The notes under the pieces: generated by a model | The model's database searches: none | What the model saw: only the letters and a program-made list of their open reading frames with translations | What the model was told of the DNA's origin: nothing | Assembly (NCBI RefSeq): GCF_001522545.3 | Contig: NC_031768.1 | Coordinates: forward strand, 4,601,044 to 4,665,043 | DNA: 64,000 nucleotides | From: Parus major | Taxonomy: Eukaryota; Chordata; Aves; Passeriformes; Paridae | Direction of reading: 5' to 3' | In this document: positions 34,350-45,806 of the stretch, piece by piece | Numbering within the stretch: the first letter of the stretch is position 1 | How the letters are laid out: every line of letters starts with the position of its first letter | Translations under genes and position numbers: made by a program

Positions 34350-34749
34350 GGGAGGGTTTGCCGGGGGTGCGATGCTGATCCCGGCAGGGAGGGTTTGCCG
34401 GGGATGCGGTGCTGATCCGGGCAGGGGGAGCCGGGCAGGGAGGGTTTGCCCTGGATGCGGTGCTGATCCGGGCAGGGAGGGTTTGCCCTGGATGCGGTGC
34501 TGATCCGGGCAGGGAGGGTTTGCCGGGGATGCGGTGCTGATCCCGGCAGGGAGGGTTTGCCGGGGATGCGGTGCTGATCCGGGCAGGGAGGGTTTGCCGG
34601 GGATGCGATGCTGATCCCGGCAGGGAGGGTTTGCCCTGGATGCGGTGCTGATCCNTGCGATGCTGATCCCGGCAGGGAGGGTTTGCCCTGGATGCGGTGC
34701 TGATCCGGGCAGGGAGGGTTTGCCGGGGATGCGATGCTGATCCCGGCAG
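34350..34749. repeat. 37 bp GC-rich intronic minisatellite, about eleven copies
   Basis: The unit contains gatgcggtgctgatccgggc and agggagggtttgccggg. Copies alternate between two variants (gccgggg or gccctgg; gatccggg or gatcccgg). A single N at 34655 lies inside one copy, which suggests the array was collapsed or joined there. The long minus-strand frames across it encode only the repeat. Confidence 0.95.
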
Positions 34750-34915
34750 GTGCAGTGCGCCGCAGGTGCCGCATCCCGCCCGGCGCGGTTACTGGCGGCC
34801 GATGCACTGCAGTAACCCCGCGGGATGCTCCCGCCTGGTTGGCTGCTCCAGGCTCTGTTGCTAAGATGGGAAGGAGGGAGGGAAAGATGCAGAACAGGAA
34901 CGAGCGAAAACCCAC
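34750..34915. other. CpG-rich sequence after the minisatellite
   Basis: This unique stretch is dense in CpG (gtgcgccgcaggtgccgcat, cggcgcggttactggcggcc) and has a weak LXR-like DR4 match at 34786-34801. It could be an internal promoter or enhancer of ABCG1, but CpG enrichment next to a GC-rich minisatellite may have no function. Confidence 0.3.
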
Positions 34916-37900
34916 TTTGCGAGAGAGGTTTTTCTTTTTTTCTTTTTCTTTTTTTTCCTTTTTTTGACAGATGGGTTGTATTGTTGTCGACCATTTTTTG
35001 CCTGCTTTGTCTGAGAGCGTGTTTTCATCTCAGAGAGGAGGATGTGTGCAAATTAAGATCCATATGTTAGGAAGAATAAACAAGTTAGGCTGGTCAAAAC
35101 CAACTGTGATGCTGGTAAAGGGCTCTTTTTAGGCAAATATTGTGTAGATTCCTTTTCATGGTTTAGAGGGTCGGCAAAATTAATTAAAATGAAGCATAAT
35201 TTTTTAGTAGAGGGTTTCTAACCACATGTTTTAACCTTAATAAAATCTGTGCAATTTCTCTTTTAACACTTAAGCTGTGTCAAGATGGTAAAAATATACT
35301 GAGTACTCACTGTTACTGGAATAGTTCACAGTGTTTTTATTAAGTGATAAATAACTCTTCCCAGTGTTCTCTTGCATGTGTTCCATAAAATAGAGGTTAT
35401 TGGGAACAAGTCTTGGTCAGCCCCTTTGTCTGATCCTTCTACTGTTTCCCAGCTGAGCATGACCTTACTTCAGCATTACTTGTTTTCCTTCAAGCAGAAT
35501 CCATTGCTATTGTGGGTTTGTTTTTTGTTGGGGTTTGGGTTTTTTTTGTTTGTTTGGAGTTTTTTTCAACCTGGAGATTTTTTTAGAAACGTGCCTTGAG
35601 TTTGACTCCGTGAGTTTTGGTCACTGAATCTTAAAGCAGAACATCTTTCTCTTTGCTGTACTGTTTATTAAACCTCAACATTACAATGACCTCACTGTTC
35701 TTCATTCTAGCTAATGTTTTGATACAAAAAATTTTATTAGCTGCTGCTGTGAAAACTTGTGGCTGAGCAAGGAGGTTTTAGAGAGACACCAGTTAAAGCA
35801 TTGTGGATTTTATACGCCAGGAAGTGGTGACAGTGACTTGTTGGGAGTCTGAGCTCTGTTCTTTGCAGTTTCCATCTCTCAGAAAACGTGTTGGGGGCTG
35901 GCTGTAACTCACCCTGACGCCCTTCCACTTCAACTTTCTGTATGCTCAGTGGGATTTGATGAAATGATTTATCCTCTGCCCATGGTGGTCATGCCCTGCT
36001 GGAGGTGTTGAGGAGGTAGAGACAATATGCACCATCATCTGGGTGTACTTTTGTCACATTTCAAAGTAGACTTTGGTTTCCGTAGTCTGGAGATCCGTCT
36101 GAAGGCTGGGGAGAGATGAAGCAAGAGGCATTTTGTAACTGGAGGCTTCAGACATCACATGATTGATCAAGGTTTTCCACAACCTCACTAAAAGGAAAGA
36201 GAAATCACAAGAACAGACAAAAGTAGAAGCCAACTCGAGTAAAAATGCTGTTAAAGTTAATTTTTTGTTGTGTACTTTCATGTCACTTTGACAAGTGCCT
36301 TCTGGAAGTCCTTGGGGTCTGAGCTTACCAGCTTTCTAGGGCAGGTTTTTGTTCTCTGGGGATTAAATATCTCAGAGTTCAGCCCTGTATCCTCTGAGAA
36401 ATTATTTGCTTCACTCTTCCCTGTAGCATTGTTCTTGTAGATAAACTGTGGAGACAGTCAGAACATGGTACTACTCAGAATGTGGCAGGCCCTCACTCAA
36501 CTGCTTCATAATTCACATCTGCACCCTTTAAAATTTGGGTGGGTAACTTTGTTTTCTATTAGAAAACAGTGTTTGGTCTTCTTAGTAAAATAACAAGTTA
36601 AAACTTACAAGAAACAACATGCAAGGAGAACCCCAGAAAAATTTACATGGCAGCTAAGCACATGAGAATGAACTAATTTGAATTTATAATTAAAGAGTTG
36701 CAAACTGAAAGGTGGGTGTTCATTCTCAAAATGAAAGTCCTTGAGGCAAAACCTAAACCAACAAGTGATGCTTTAACCCCAGAATCTCTGGTGAGGTGCA
36801 GAAGGACATGTGCCTAGCATAAGACTGAGTTTTTGTCAAAAATAAATCAGGAGTTTGGGTCATTGTGCCCCTTTCTTTGCTGCAGGCATCTGAGAGAAGT
36901 GGCCACCTACCTTCTTGTGGGATTCATTTATTTAAGAGCTTTAATAAAATGTCTTGTTGAAACATGACATCCATGTCAGATGGCAAAATGACCCCTTTTT
37001 TTTAGGTATTCCTTCCAAAGGAAATCACATACTGTTAATATTGCCAAACCTTGTATCAGAAACTTCTGCACAAGGCCTTTTATCTCCTCTCAAAAGCCTT
37101 GATACAGTTAGAAGCTGAGGTGTTGGTGTTTCATATTGCCTGCCCACTGTGCCAGCTTTGAACCTAGCAGCCAGCTGGTTCAAACACCACTGGTACAGAG
37201 GAAAACAAATCCACCAGCCCTTACCTAGACTGTACCATGTGGAAAATTCAGGTTTCTACTGTGAAAACAATTTACAAGCAGAGCTCTAGTCCCAAGGACT
37301 GGCAGAGTGTTCCTTATCAAGCCCAGGACCAAGCTTTAACAGGCATCTTCTTCTTGATATCAGCCTATTAGGAAAAGGAAAAAGGTCCCCAGATTATCCA
37401 AATGTAGTCACTTTTTGATGAACTTCACGAGAAGAATAGATAATACACTCTGTATGGAAGAATTACTGCCCTCTTCATCAATTATTTAACTTGTTCATCC
37501 CCAAGTCTGATGAAGAAGGGTAACAGCACAGACAGAGAAGGACAGACAATTTTGGTTGTTTTCAGTAACTCTTTGAACCTCAGTAACTTCCTACAAGTAA
37601 CTGTAAGGAGGCCTGCTGAAATATCCCATTAGTGATTATTTTGCAAGTGAATTTCCTTGTGAATTCTGTGCTGTAGTGCAGATGTCTGAGTTTTATTTGG
37701 CCTTTGGACACTTTGTCGTTTAGAAAAGAAGATTTCAGAGAGAATATTTGATCTGAATGTGAGTAGTGACATAAAATACAGCAGGACTAATCCTATGGAA
37801 GTGTCTCTGGAACAAGGACAAAACAATTCTGTCTAGGAAATGGTGTGGCTGGACCTTCCTGTCACTGCTGGGCTTCTGTTCCCATTTACAGCTCATTTGG

Positions 37901-40900
37901 ACTTCGCTGATTTTGTGGGGGAAACAGATGTGCTCTGCAGACTTAATTTTCTTCAGAAGGTAGAGGGATAAAGCCATCCAGATTCTTACCAGGCAGAACT
38001 ACGTGGAATTACATAACAGCCGAAGAGAAAACCGCTTGTTTATTCAGGGTTTGTTTTTTTTTTTTGTTATGTATTTGTTCCAAATAAAAAGAAATGGCAT
38101 AGACCTTGGCTTTACAAGCTAATTTACCATCTGCCTCTCATCTAGTATGTACAGCCTGCATCTTTTGTGTAAGAATCATATTTCTTCCGGCTTCTCATGT
38201 TTAGAGTAATGACAAATGTTGTTTATAATTGCAGCACATCTGCTACAAAAGACAGGAGAAGATAGAATATGCAGTGGTCAGGTTCCTGGGTAAATGAGAA
38301 CAGACCTGTGCTCTGCCTCTTGCTGAGCTTTAGAGGGTAGGCTTTTATGCCAGACAGAAGAAAGACGTTTCAAATGAAGTGATGCACCTGGTTAATATGA
38401 AATTTAAAGGAAAAAAACACCACAAACTGAAGCTTTTAATACTCTTGTTAAGCACTGGAGTTAAATTCTGCCCTGTTGCATCAGTTTTGTGCTTTTGAAG
38501 CAGTCAAGTGGATGGGGCTGCACCAGCAGAGCCTGGCCAGTATAATTTTTTTTTTTAGTCATGATGCAGTTATTACCTCAAGTGCTTTGAAAATTAAACA
38601 CTCTAATAACACCAGCATGGCAGGGCTAGAATGGGTAAATGAGTACCTAATTAAAAGAAAAGGGATTGAAGCTAAATATTTGCTATTAGAGGAAGAGCAT
38701 TTTCTTTTTCTGGGTCAAAAAGCCACAAACTGCAGCCAGCTTATTGCATATGAATATCAAGGCCTGACTGTCTAAAATGCTATTTGAGGCTCATAAAGCT
38801 GAAGCCTGTGGGTGGCTGGCTGGGATGGAGTTCCATTTCCTTCTCCACTTGGAGAGGTGAAGGTCTCATGCTGCCACCAGAGAAATGTGAGTCAGAAAGC
38901 CAAGGACAGTGCAGAGGAGCACATCTGTGCACAGCTGGCAGTGAAAAGTTACACCCTTAGGTTTTCATTTTGGCCCTGAGTCTGGAAGAATTACTTGAAG
39001 AAGAATTTTCCCCAGAAGAACAGGTTGACAGTACATAAACACAAAGATGATCAATGGGAGACCTTTGGGAAAGCGAGTTGGGTCGGCCTGTTTTGTAACC
39101 AGAACTGCTGAGTTCTTCACAAGGAGTGTCCAGCAATAATGACAGTAAAAATGAGATTGTTAGTAGTGGCTGGAGCTGGTGGGGCTTTGAGACATGAGGG
39201 GATTGCTCCTGCCCTGGTGTGTGGCAGCCTTGGTTCTGTAATTCCAAGTCCAGCTGGTGGTGAGGCAGGGCCCAGGAGCTGTGTGGGCCAGCAGGAGGAC
39301 AGAGGGTGAACACAGGTGACACTTGGGCAAAGCTGAGCAGCCCCAGTGTCCCAGACACATCCCTCCTCTCTGGCTGCACACACAAACACACAGGCAAGGT
39401 CTCTCCACCTTGGTTGGTTTTGGACACGCTGTCCCTCCAGTCTGTCCCTCAGACTCTGGTCTCCCTTGGTTGTTGGCACCTGGACCTACAGTAACCCCTC
39501 AGATTTGCAACCTCTTGCTCCAGCAAATGCAAGATTTCTGCTGCTGACCGCTGAGTCCACGGTGTCCTGCACATGAACTCACACTGGTGAGGGCATTCCC
39601 ATGTGGGACAGTCAGGACTGGAGTTTAGCAGGCTGGAGTGATTGATGAGGAGCTCTGTCAGACAGCTGTGGCTGCCTCCTTACGTGTTTCTGGCCTCTTA
39701 AATCCCCATTTCCATCTACTTTCTCAGGCCTGTTCCTCCTCAGACCTTGATCCATCCCTTTCCCTGCCTTTGGAAAGTCCCCTAAATGTCCTGTGATGGA
39801 TATTTCTCACTCTCATAGGCACCTCATGGCTGGTTTTACACCATTCCAAACTTCTGTTCCTTCTGGGTGGCATGGTAAAGTACAGCATTCCAGGGAGATG
39901 GTTTCCCTGTGAACACATCTTGGTGGGTTTTCCTCCAGGAACAGTAGTCCTGTCCTTTTTATTTTTATCTTCAGAGTGGCCAGTTCATGGGGCTGTGTCC
40001 TCTGAGCCTCAACTCAGTCTCTGTGCTCACTTTGACTGGCCTTTTATCACATAACTGAGCAAAGACCATTTTTAGACCTTCTTGGCTGATTGGATTTTTC
40101 TAAGCTTTGAATTTAAAAATAAATGAGCTAATATGTCTGGCCAGTCGTTTGTTTAAGCCCATGGAAAGTTTGCCTGCGGTGTAAATCATCACTGCAGTGG
40201 AACTCATGTTAGGCAGATTTTTACCCTCTCCTGTGAAAGTTTCAGGAAAGTTGTGACTGCAAATGGGGAATGGAGCTGCTGCACTTGTGATTATAATAAA
40301 TCAGGTTCTGCTGTCTTACAGGCTGAGTTATGACAATATGTGTGAGCTGCTAGATCACAAACAGAGGAGCTTGACAGACATCCCTGAAGGAGGCTGACTG
40401 ATTTCTTGCCTGGGAGAATGATGATGTAAACCTGAAGGAGAAATACATAACCTGAAGTATTCACCAGTCCATGGACCCTGGGGTCACTGTAAGACTTGGT
40501 GGAGAATGACTGTGTCTTGTGCAGGACAGTCTGACACCTGGGAACACCAAAAGAAACATTAAAATTATGAATATACATAATACTTAACAAATTTACCCTT
40601 TAGTCTCCAAGCAGAAGTATGGGCATCAGTTTCCTGAATCCCATACATTCTATTTGCATTATAAAATCAACCAAACAAATAAAAATAAAGCAGGCCTTCC
40701 CATATAGGGCATGGCTGTGAAGTTTTAGCACTCATCTTTTGATTCTTATTGACAGGCAGTAAAAATAAGTTCCTCCAGCAAAGTGAATTGGGACAAATGA
40801 TGGCACATGCTTTACAGTAAATAAAAATAACTTCAAAGCCAACCTACAATTCTTCTCAGATGTTCATACTATGCTGCTCTAAAAATCCAGGCCCAAATGA

Positions 40901-41340
40901 ACCTTGGAATCACTGCAGTGACACATTGGATAGAGTTTAGCCAAGGAACAGGTATCAGCATTCTGCCAGGGCTGTTGTCTTATGACAGAAATTAACAGAA
41001 ATTAATGAAGTTTGATGAAGGAAAGGCATGGCCTAATAGCCAGAAGGAACTTTTTCACTTATTTGTATGTTTCACTGCTAAAACTACATTCTAAAAAATC
41101 CAGAAGTCAATGAAATTAATTTTAAACATCAGTGTTGAGTGTGACCAACACACAAGGCGTGTTTATATGGTGGTGGAATGTGTCAGCAGACACCATCCCA
41201 TAGAGACATGTCTGAAAGCATCAGAGGAAGCCCTTTCAGAGTACTAAAAGTAATATATTTTATGTGCAATGTCTTTCTAGATATAAATATGTTCACTATA
41301 TATACATTTAATTTACCTATATAATATACCTGTAAATATG
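34916..41340 (+). other. ABCG1: ABCG1 intron 2: no gene recognised
   Basis: A T-rich run (34926-34966) is followed by about 6 kb of AT-rich intronic sequence. I see no exon, RNA gene or identifiable transposon. GC content is somewhat higher around 39.2-39.8 kb. Confidence 0.5.
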
Positions 41341-41460
41341 AGTGAGTATATATAAACACACAGGCCATATATATATCTATATCCATATATATATATCATA
41401 TCTATCTATCTATCTATCTTTATATATATATAGGTTATATACAGATATTTATAGGTTATC
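41341..41460. repeat. TA/TATC-rich microsatellite
   Basis: Mixed TATA, TATC (ctatctatctatctatct at about 41400) and TATATA runs. Confidence 0.85.
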
Positions 41461-44454
41461 TCTGTTTCCATATTTAGATGTATGTATGCACATATACTCA
41501 GGTATATTTATTTCTGTACAAAAGCTGGCTGCATATCACTGCAACAAATACTTTGAAGATAACATTTTAATCGAGGTGTATATTCCTCCTCCTCCTTTGT
41601 AGTGACAAGATGAAGTAATTATGGGAAAGCAGCAGCAACCTGATTATTTTTTTATTTTTTTTTTAATGAAAAGCAAAAGAGTATCGGTTGCTTAGGAGTG
41701 GTTCAGGTCTGTTGCTACTGGATTAACAGCATAACAGGCTAAAATAGCAGGAAAAATGGATGTGAAATGGAAGCTGTTTCATCTGAGTGTCAGTGGTGTA
41801 AAGAATGGCATGAAGAAATGGCAGCATTTTGCAGATGCTTTTCAATAGGGACTTATTACATTACATAAGTTGAGTAATTTTCTGCTCCCAGTCATTTCTC
41901 TCGTAATCAGATTGTTTGTGCTTTGTTCTTGTTTCCTTTAGAAGTTGTAAGAATTGCTTGGAGCTCTCATGTGTAGCAGTGGTGGGTCCAATTCAGACCT
42001 GTTTGGGCAATTTTGCCTGTTTACAGCTGCTGACAGCATTGTCTGAATTTCCTCATTAGCTGAGCGTTTTTGGAGCTTGCTTCCCTGCTGGGTGTAAAGG
42101 AGAGTGTGTTTATGTGCCAGATAAATGGCTGCTACTTCTGTTTGTTTGAACAGTGGTCTGCTGGTGAAAACTGGGAGGAGTTGCGTATCTTGGGGTGCAG
42201 AGGGAAACCACTGAGGTTTTAAGTAGAATAACGTGCTTTGATTTGCAGGATCCACCAAGGGAGTGGTGCAGAGAACAGGGATATGCTAGAGATGTTCCTC
42301 TGGTTTTTCTGGGGACTAGAAACATTCCTTATCTGCACCAGGAATGCAAATAACAGCACTGCAGATCCGCAGCTGGAGGGCACTTCCCAGGAAGAGCTCT
42401 CTGCACATGGTGGGTGTCCACGTTCCCTTGTGGCTGCATTTGCCTTTGTGATTTCCCACTGTGATGTGGGAAAGGGAATGGGCCAGGGAGGACATTGCCT
42501 GCTTGTGGTCAGCCTGGAGAGGATCCACACTGTGTACCCCTCACACATCTCAGAGCTGTGAGCGGGAGTGGTCTGTGCTCACTTCACCACTGGGGTGAGG
42601 AGGGTGGGGTAGGGATGACAAAAGCTGTATTGGCATTTTTGCTGGCCACACTGGCACTCCCAGACCTCGGGATTTGTGTGAATTGCCCAGTGTCTTGTAG
42701 AAGATGGTCCCACCTGTCCCTCCTCCAGCTCCCCCATCCACAGTTGCAGCCATTCCATGCGAGTGCTGATGCTAAAACCACACAGAAAGAGGTGGCTCCA
42801 GATGCTTCCAGGGTGTTTACAGCTGTACACAAGGAAAGGAGATTGGGGATATAGTCAAGATTAACCTCTCCTTTTGTATTGCAGTATCATTATCTAATGA
42901 GATCAGAAGCAAAGCCCAGCAGCTTAGTCAGTATTAGAGCGTAGGCACCCATTTCAGGAGGGAGCCTTTGAGAAGAGCAATCCTGAGCCGTCCACCTACA
43001 CCATTTTCTTTGCGGCTTTGCAAGATGGAAAAAGTGACAGCTGTAAACCTCCCCAGAGGCAGTTGCATGTTCTCCTCATGTGCAATGCCTCCAGACACTT
43101 CTGCCCCCCTGCACTCATGGGTGATCTCGGGGGGTGACCCCAGCCTCTGCTGTCCCTGGTCTGCTGGGACAGAAACAAGATGTTTTCTGCTGGAATTCAT
43201 GAGGACAAGGTCTGGTTTTGAGCCATCCATGCTATTTCCACCAGACAAGGTCCCATTCTTGGGGTTTATGTACTTTAGGACTCATGCCCTGTTTTCTGCC
43301 TTGATTCTGTTTCAGTTCTGAAAGTACTTTCTGGTTTAAGTTCAGCAAACACCCCTCCACAAGAGCTCCTCAAAACCCCTCCACAAAGGCATGCCTTGTG
43401 CAGTTTCCCCAAGCAGCATTCTGACATAACAGATGGTGGGATTTCCGTGGGCAAAGCCAAACTTTGATTTTTGTTGTGTTTTGAATAAACCACTCTGTGT
43501 GACCATTCACTTTACTGACTTCTGAGGCTCTCAGGAGCAGTGCTGTGGGAACTGTAGCAAACCCTTCAGCTGTAAAAGGACAATTTATCATCAGCAAATA
43601 AATGGAGGGTGTGGGAGACAGGAATTGAGTAGGTAAGATCCTGTCCCTGCTCCAACATCTTGAGCTTAATATTTGATGTCCATAGACTAAGAACATAAGA
43701 CCAGGGCATGTGGAGGTGCTGTGCCAGCAGTAATGTCAGCTGTAAGTACACAAGGACTATTACAAATATTACAAGTACAAAGTAAAAGCTCATCTGTTGG
43801 GGGCAGATAGCAGAGCTTAAAAACAGCGTGTTGGGTTCCACTCAGGTCTTCACTGGAAGTGGAGCAGTGACTCAGTTTTAACACATACACACAGGAATTT
43901 AAAAACATGGCAATATTTTGAAAATGTTGTGATCTGGTAACAGATTCTGTACTTGTGCCATTACCCAGATTGCTGCAGCCCCTGTCAGAATAAGGTAATC
44001 TCACCTGTTGGCACAAGGAGAAAAAAAGACACAGGTGGTGCATTCATCAGTTGCACATCATGATCAAAAGCATTTAGACAGCGCTGAAACGAAAACCAAC
44101 AATATTAGAGGTGCTTATTTTTCCATTTGCATGCAGACTACAGCTGTTATTACTGTGCCTTGTTCTGTCACATACACTTAGAATAAAATTGCTTCAAAAC
44201 TCTGAACTTGTGCATTGCCCATATGGCACTGAGCACGCTGCCCTGAGAATTGTCTGTAGCCTGGCAGACCACAATTGCTTTATCACTGTGTGTGATTTGT
44301 GTGACAGTGAGATTTTAAATTATTTGAAGGTATTATTTAATTTTTAGGTATTTTTAAAGACATGGATTGCATGAGCTGTTGTACCTAATAAGCAGTAGAG
44401 CAATTTTTTCCTCAGGGGTCTCACAGCAGTGAGAAACAGGGCTGGACACATTCC
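41461..44454 (+). other. ABCG1: ABCG1 intron 2: no gene recognised
   Basis: Ordinary intronic sequence. The many 70-119 codon frames at 42.2-43.9 kb overlap on both strands and have no recognisable domain. Confidence 0.5.
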
Positions 44455-44870
44455 TAGAATCACAGAATGGTTTGAGTTGGAAGGGAACTGAGAAATCATC
44501 TTGTTCCAATCCCCTGCCATGGGCAGGGACACCTTCCACCAGCCCAGGCTGCTCCAAGCCCCATCCAACCTGGCCTTGGACACTTCCAGGGATGGGGCAG
44601 CTTCTCTGGGAAACCTGTGCCAGGGCCTCACCACCCTCACAGGGAAGAATTTCTATCTATTATCAAATCTAAATCTACTCTGTTTTATATTGAAGACAAT
44701 TTCCCCCTTGTCCTGTCACTCCATCCCTTATAAATCAACCCTCTCCATTTTTCTTGTCAGTTCCCTTCAGGCACTGGAAGGCCACAATTAGGTGGCTAAA
44801 AGCTCATTTCCAGGCTGAATTAACCCAGTTCTCCAGACCTTTCCTCATGGCAGAGGTGCTACTCCTTTGA
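44455..44870 (-). mobile_element. CR1-type LINE fragment, the longest in the window
   Basis: On the plus strand the copy begins tagaatcacagaatggtttg and continues through ccatgggcagggacaccttc, ctggccttggacacttccag, cttctctgggaaacctgtgc and ttcccccttgtcctgtcact to ccagttctccagacctttcc. This is the standard CR1 3' region read in reverse. It is well preserved compared with the other copies, which suggests a younger insertion. No reverse transcriptase frame remains. Confidence 0.92.
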
Positions 44871-45518
44871 ATCCATGTGGGCTCCTGCCGTGTAAGAGCA
44901 TGTGTACAAATGACCTGTAATAAAATAACATGTCAGGCTCCTTTTCTTGACAAAAGATTTCACTGATGGTCAGAGGACTGTGAGTTACTAAGAATTTCAT
45001 CCAAAAGATGCCAGACAAGTGAATCTCCACGTTTCCTGGGGGAAGTAGCTGTGCTGGGGGCTGGCTGAGCATCCACACATCCCCTCCCTCAGTGTCTCCT
45101 CCACACCCCCAGAAGAGAGGAGAACAAAAGCTGAAAACCAATGGATGAAAACTAATGGATGAAGATCCAGGGCAGTTTAATTAGTGAAGCCAAGCTGCCT
45201 GTGTCCCCTCCCAGCTTCTGGCACACTCTATAAAAAACCAAAGCCTTGTCTTGGTGCGAGCCCTGCCCAGCCATAGCCAAAGCACAGTGTGCTAGGAATA
45301 CTGCTCCAGGAAATTCCCTCTGGCCCAGCCAGACCCAGCAGAACAGCTCACATTTCATGTTGACATCACAGATGTTTGCAGCTGGTTGAAATGAGCCCCA
45401 CATTGGCGCTCTGAGTTCCTGGTACAGCGGTGTGAAGGTCCCCATCTTCCACTCTCTCGAGTGCTGCAATATTGCCTCGTGTCTAGGTTGTCAGGAATCC
45501 CTGCTTTTGATCCCTGAG
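44871..45518 (+). other. ABCG1: ABCG1 intron 2: no gene recognised
   Basis: Ordinary sequence between a CR1 copy and the palindromic element. Its last five bases, CTGAG (45514-45518), form the left flanking repeat of that element. Confidence 0.5.
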
Positions 45519-45801
45519 TGTCGTGGTTTTAAACCAGTAACTAAAGAAATAACTTATTTCTTGTTGTGAGATATGGATTAAAACAAGAGCAAAACAGGCT
45601 TAAAACTTAAAAGGAATAAAGACAGTTTATTAACAGAAATTGAGTAATATTAAATAATAAAACCTCTTGCTGTTCGATGGGATGGCAAATCTAGGAAGAA
45701 AAGTTAAGTTTAAGTTTTAAGCCTGTTTTGCTCTTGTTTTAATCCATATCTCACAACAAGAAATAAGTTATTTCTTTAGTTACTGGTTTAAAACCACGAC
45801 A
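45519..45801. mobile_element. Palindromic LTR-like or foldback element with 93 bp perfect inverted arms
   Basis: The left arm 45519-45611 is the exact reverse complement of the right arm 45709-45801 over all 93 bases. They surround a 97 bp unique centre with AATAAA motifs. The element starts TGTCGTGG and ends CCACGACA, so it has the TG...CA ends of retroviral LTRs. It is flanked by the 5 bp direct repeat CTGAG (45514-45518 and 45802-45806), like an ERV-type target duplication. The first bases resemble the ends of avian ERV LTRs as I know them, but an ordinary solo LTR is not palindromic. It could be a rearranged LTR, a non-autonomous foldback transposon, or an inverted duplication. It has no coding capacity. 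Confidence 0.85.
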
Positions 45802-45806
45802 CTGAG

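Noticed and set aside
34265..34994. Minus-strand frames of 216-234 codons rich in Pro, Gly and Ser
   Set aside because: They translate the 37 bp minisatellite and cross an N. They are products of the repeat.
37170..37200. B-box-like ggttcaaac as a tRNA or SINE
   Set aside because: No A-box, stem pairing or tail is found at a suitable distance.
42219..43841. Cluster of 80-119 codon frames in intron 2 as a nested gene
   Set aside because: The frames overlap on both strands, share no consistent phase or splice pattern, and have no domain.
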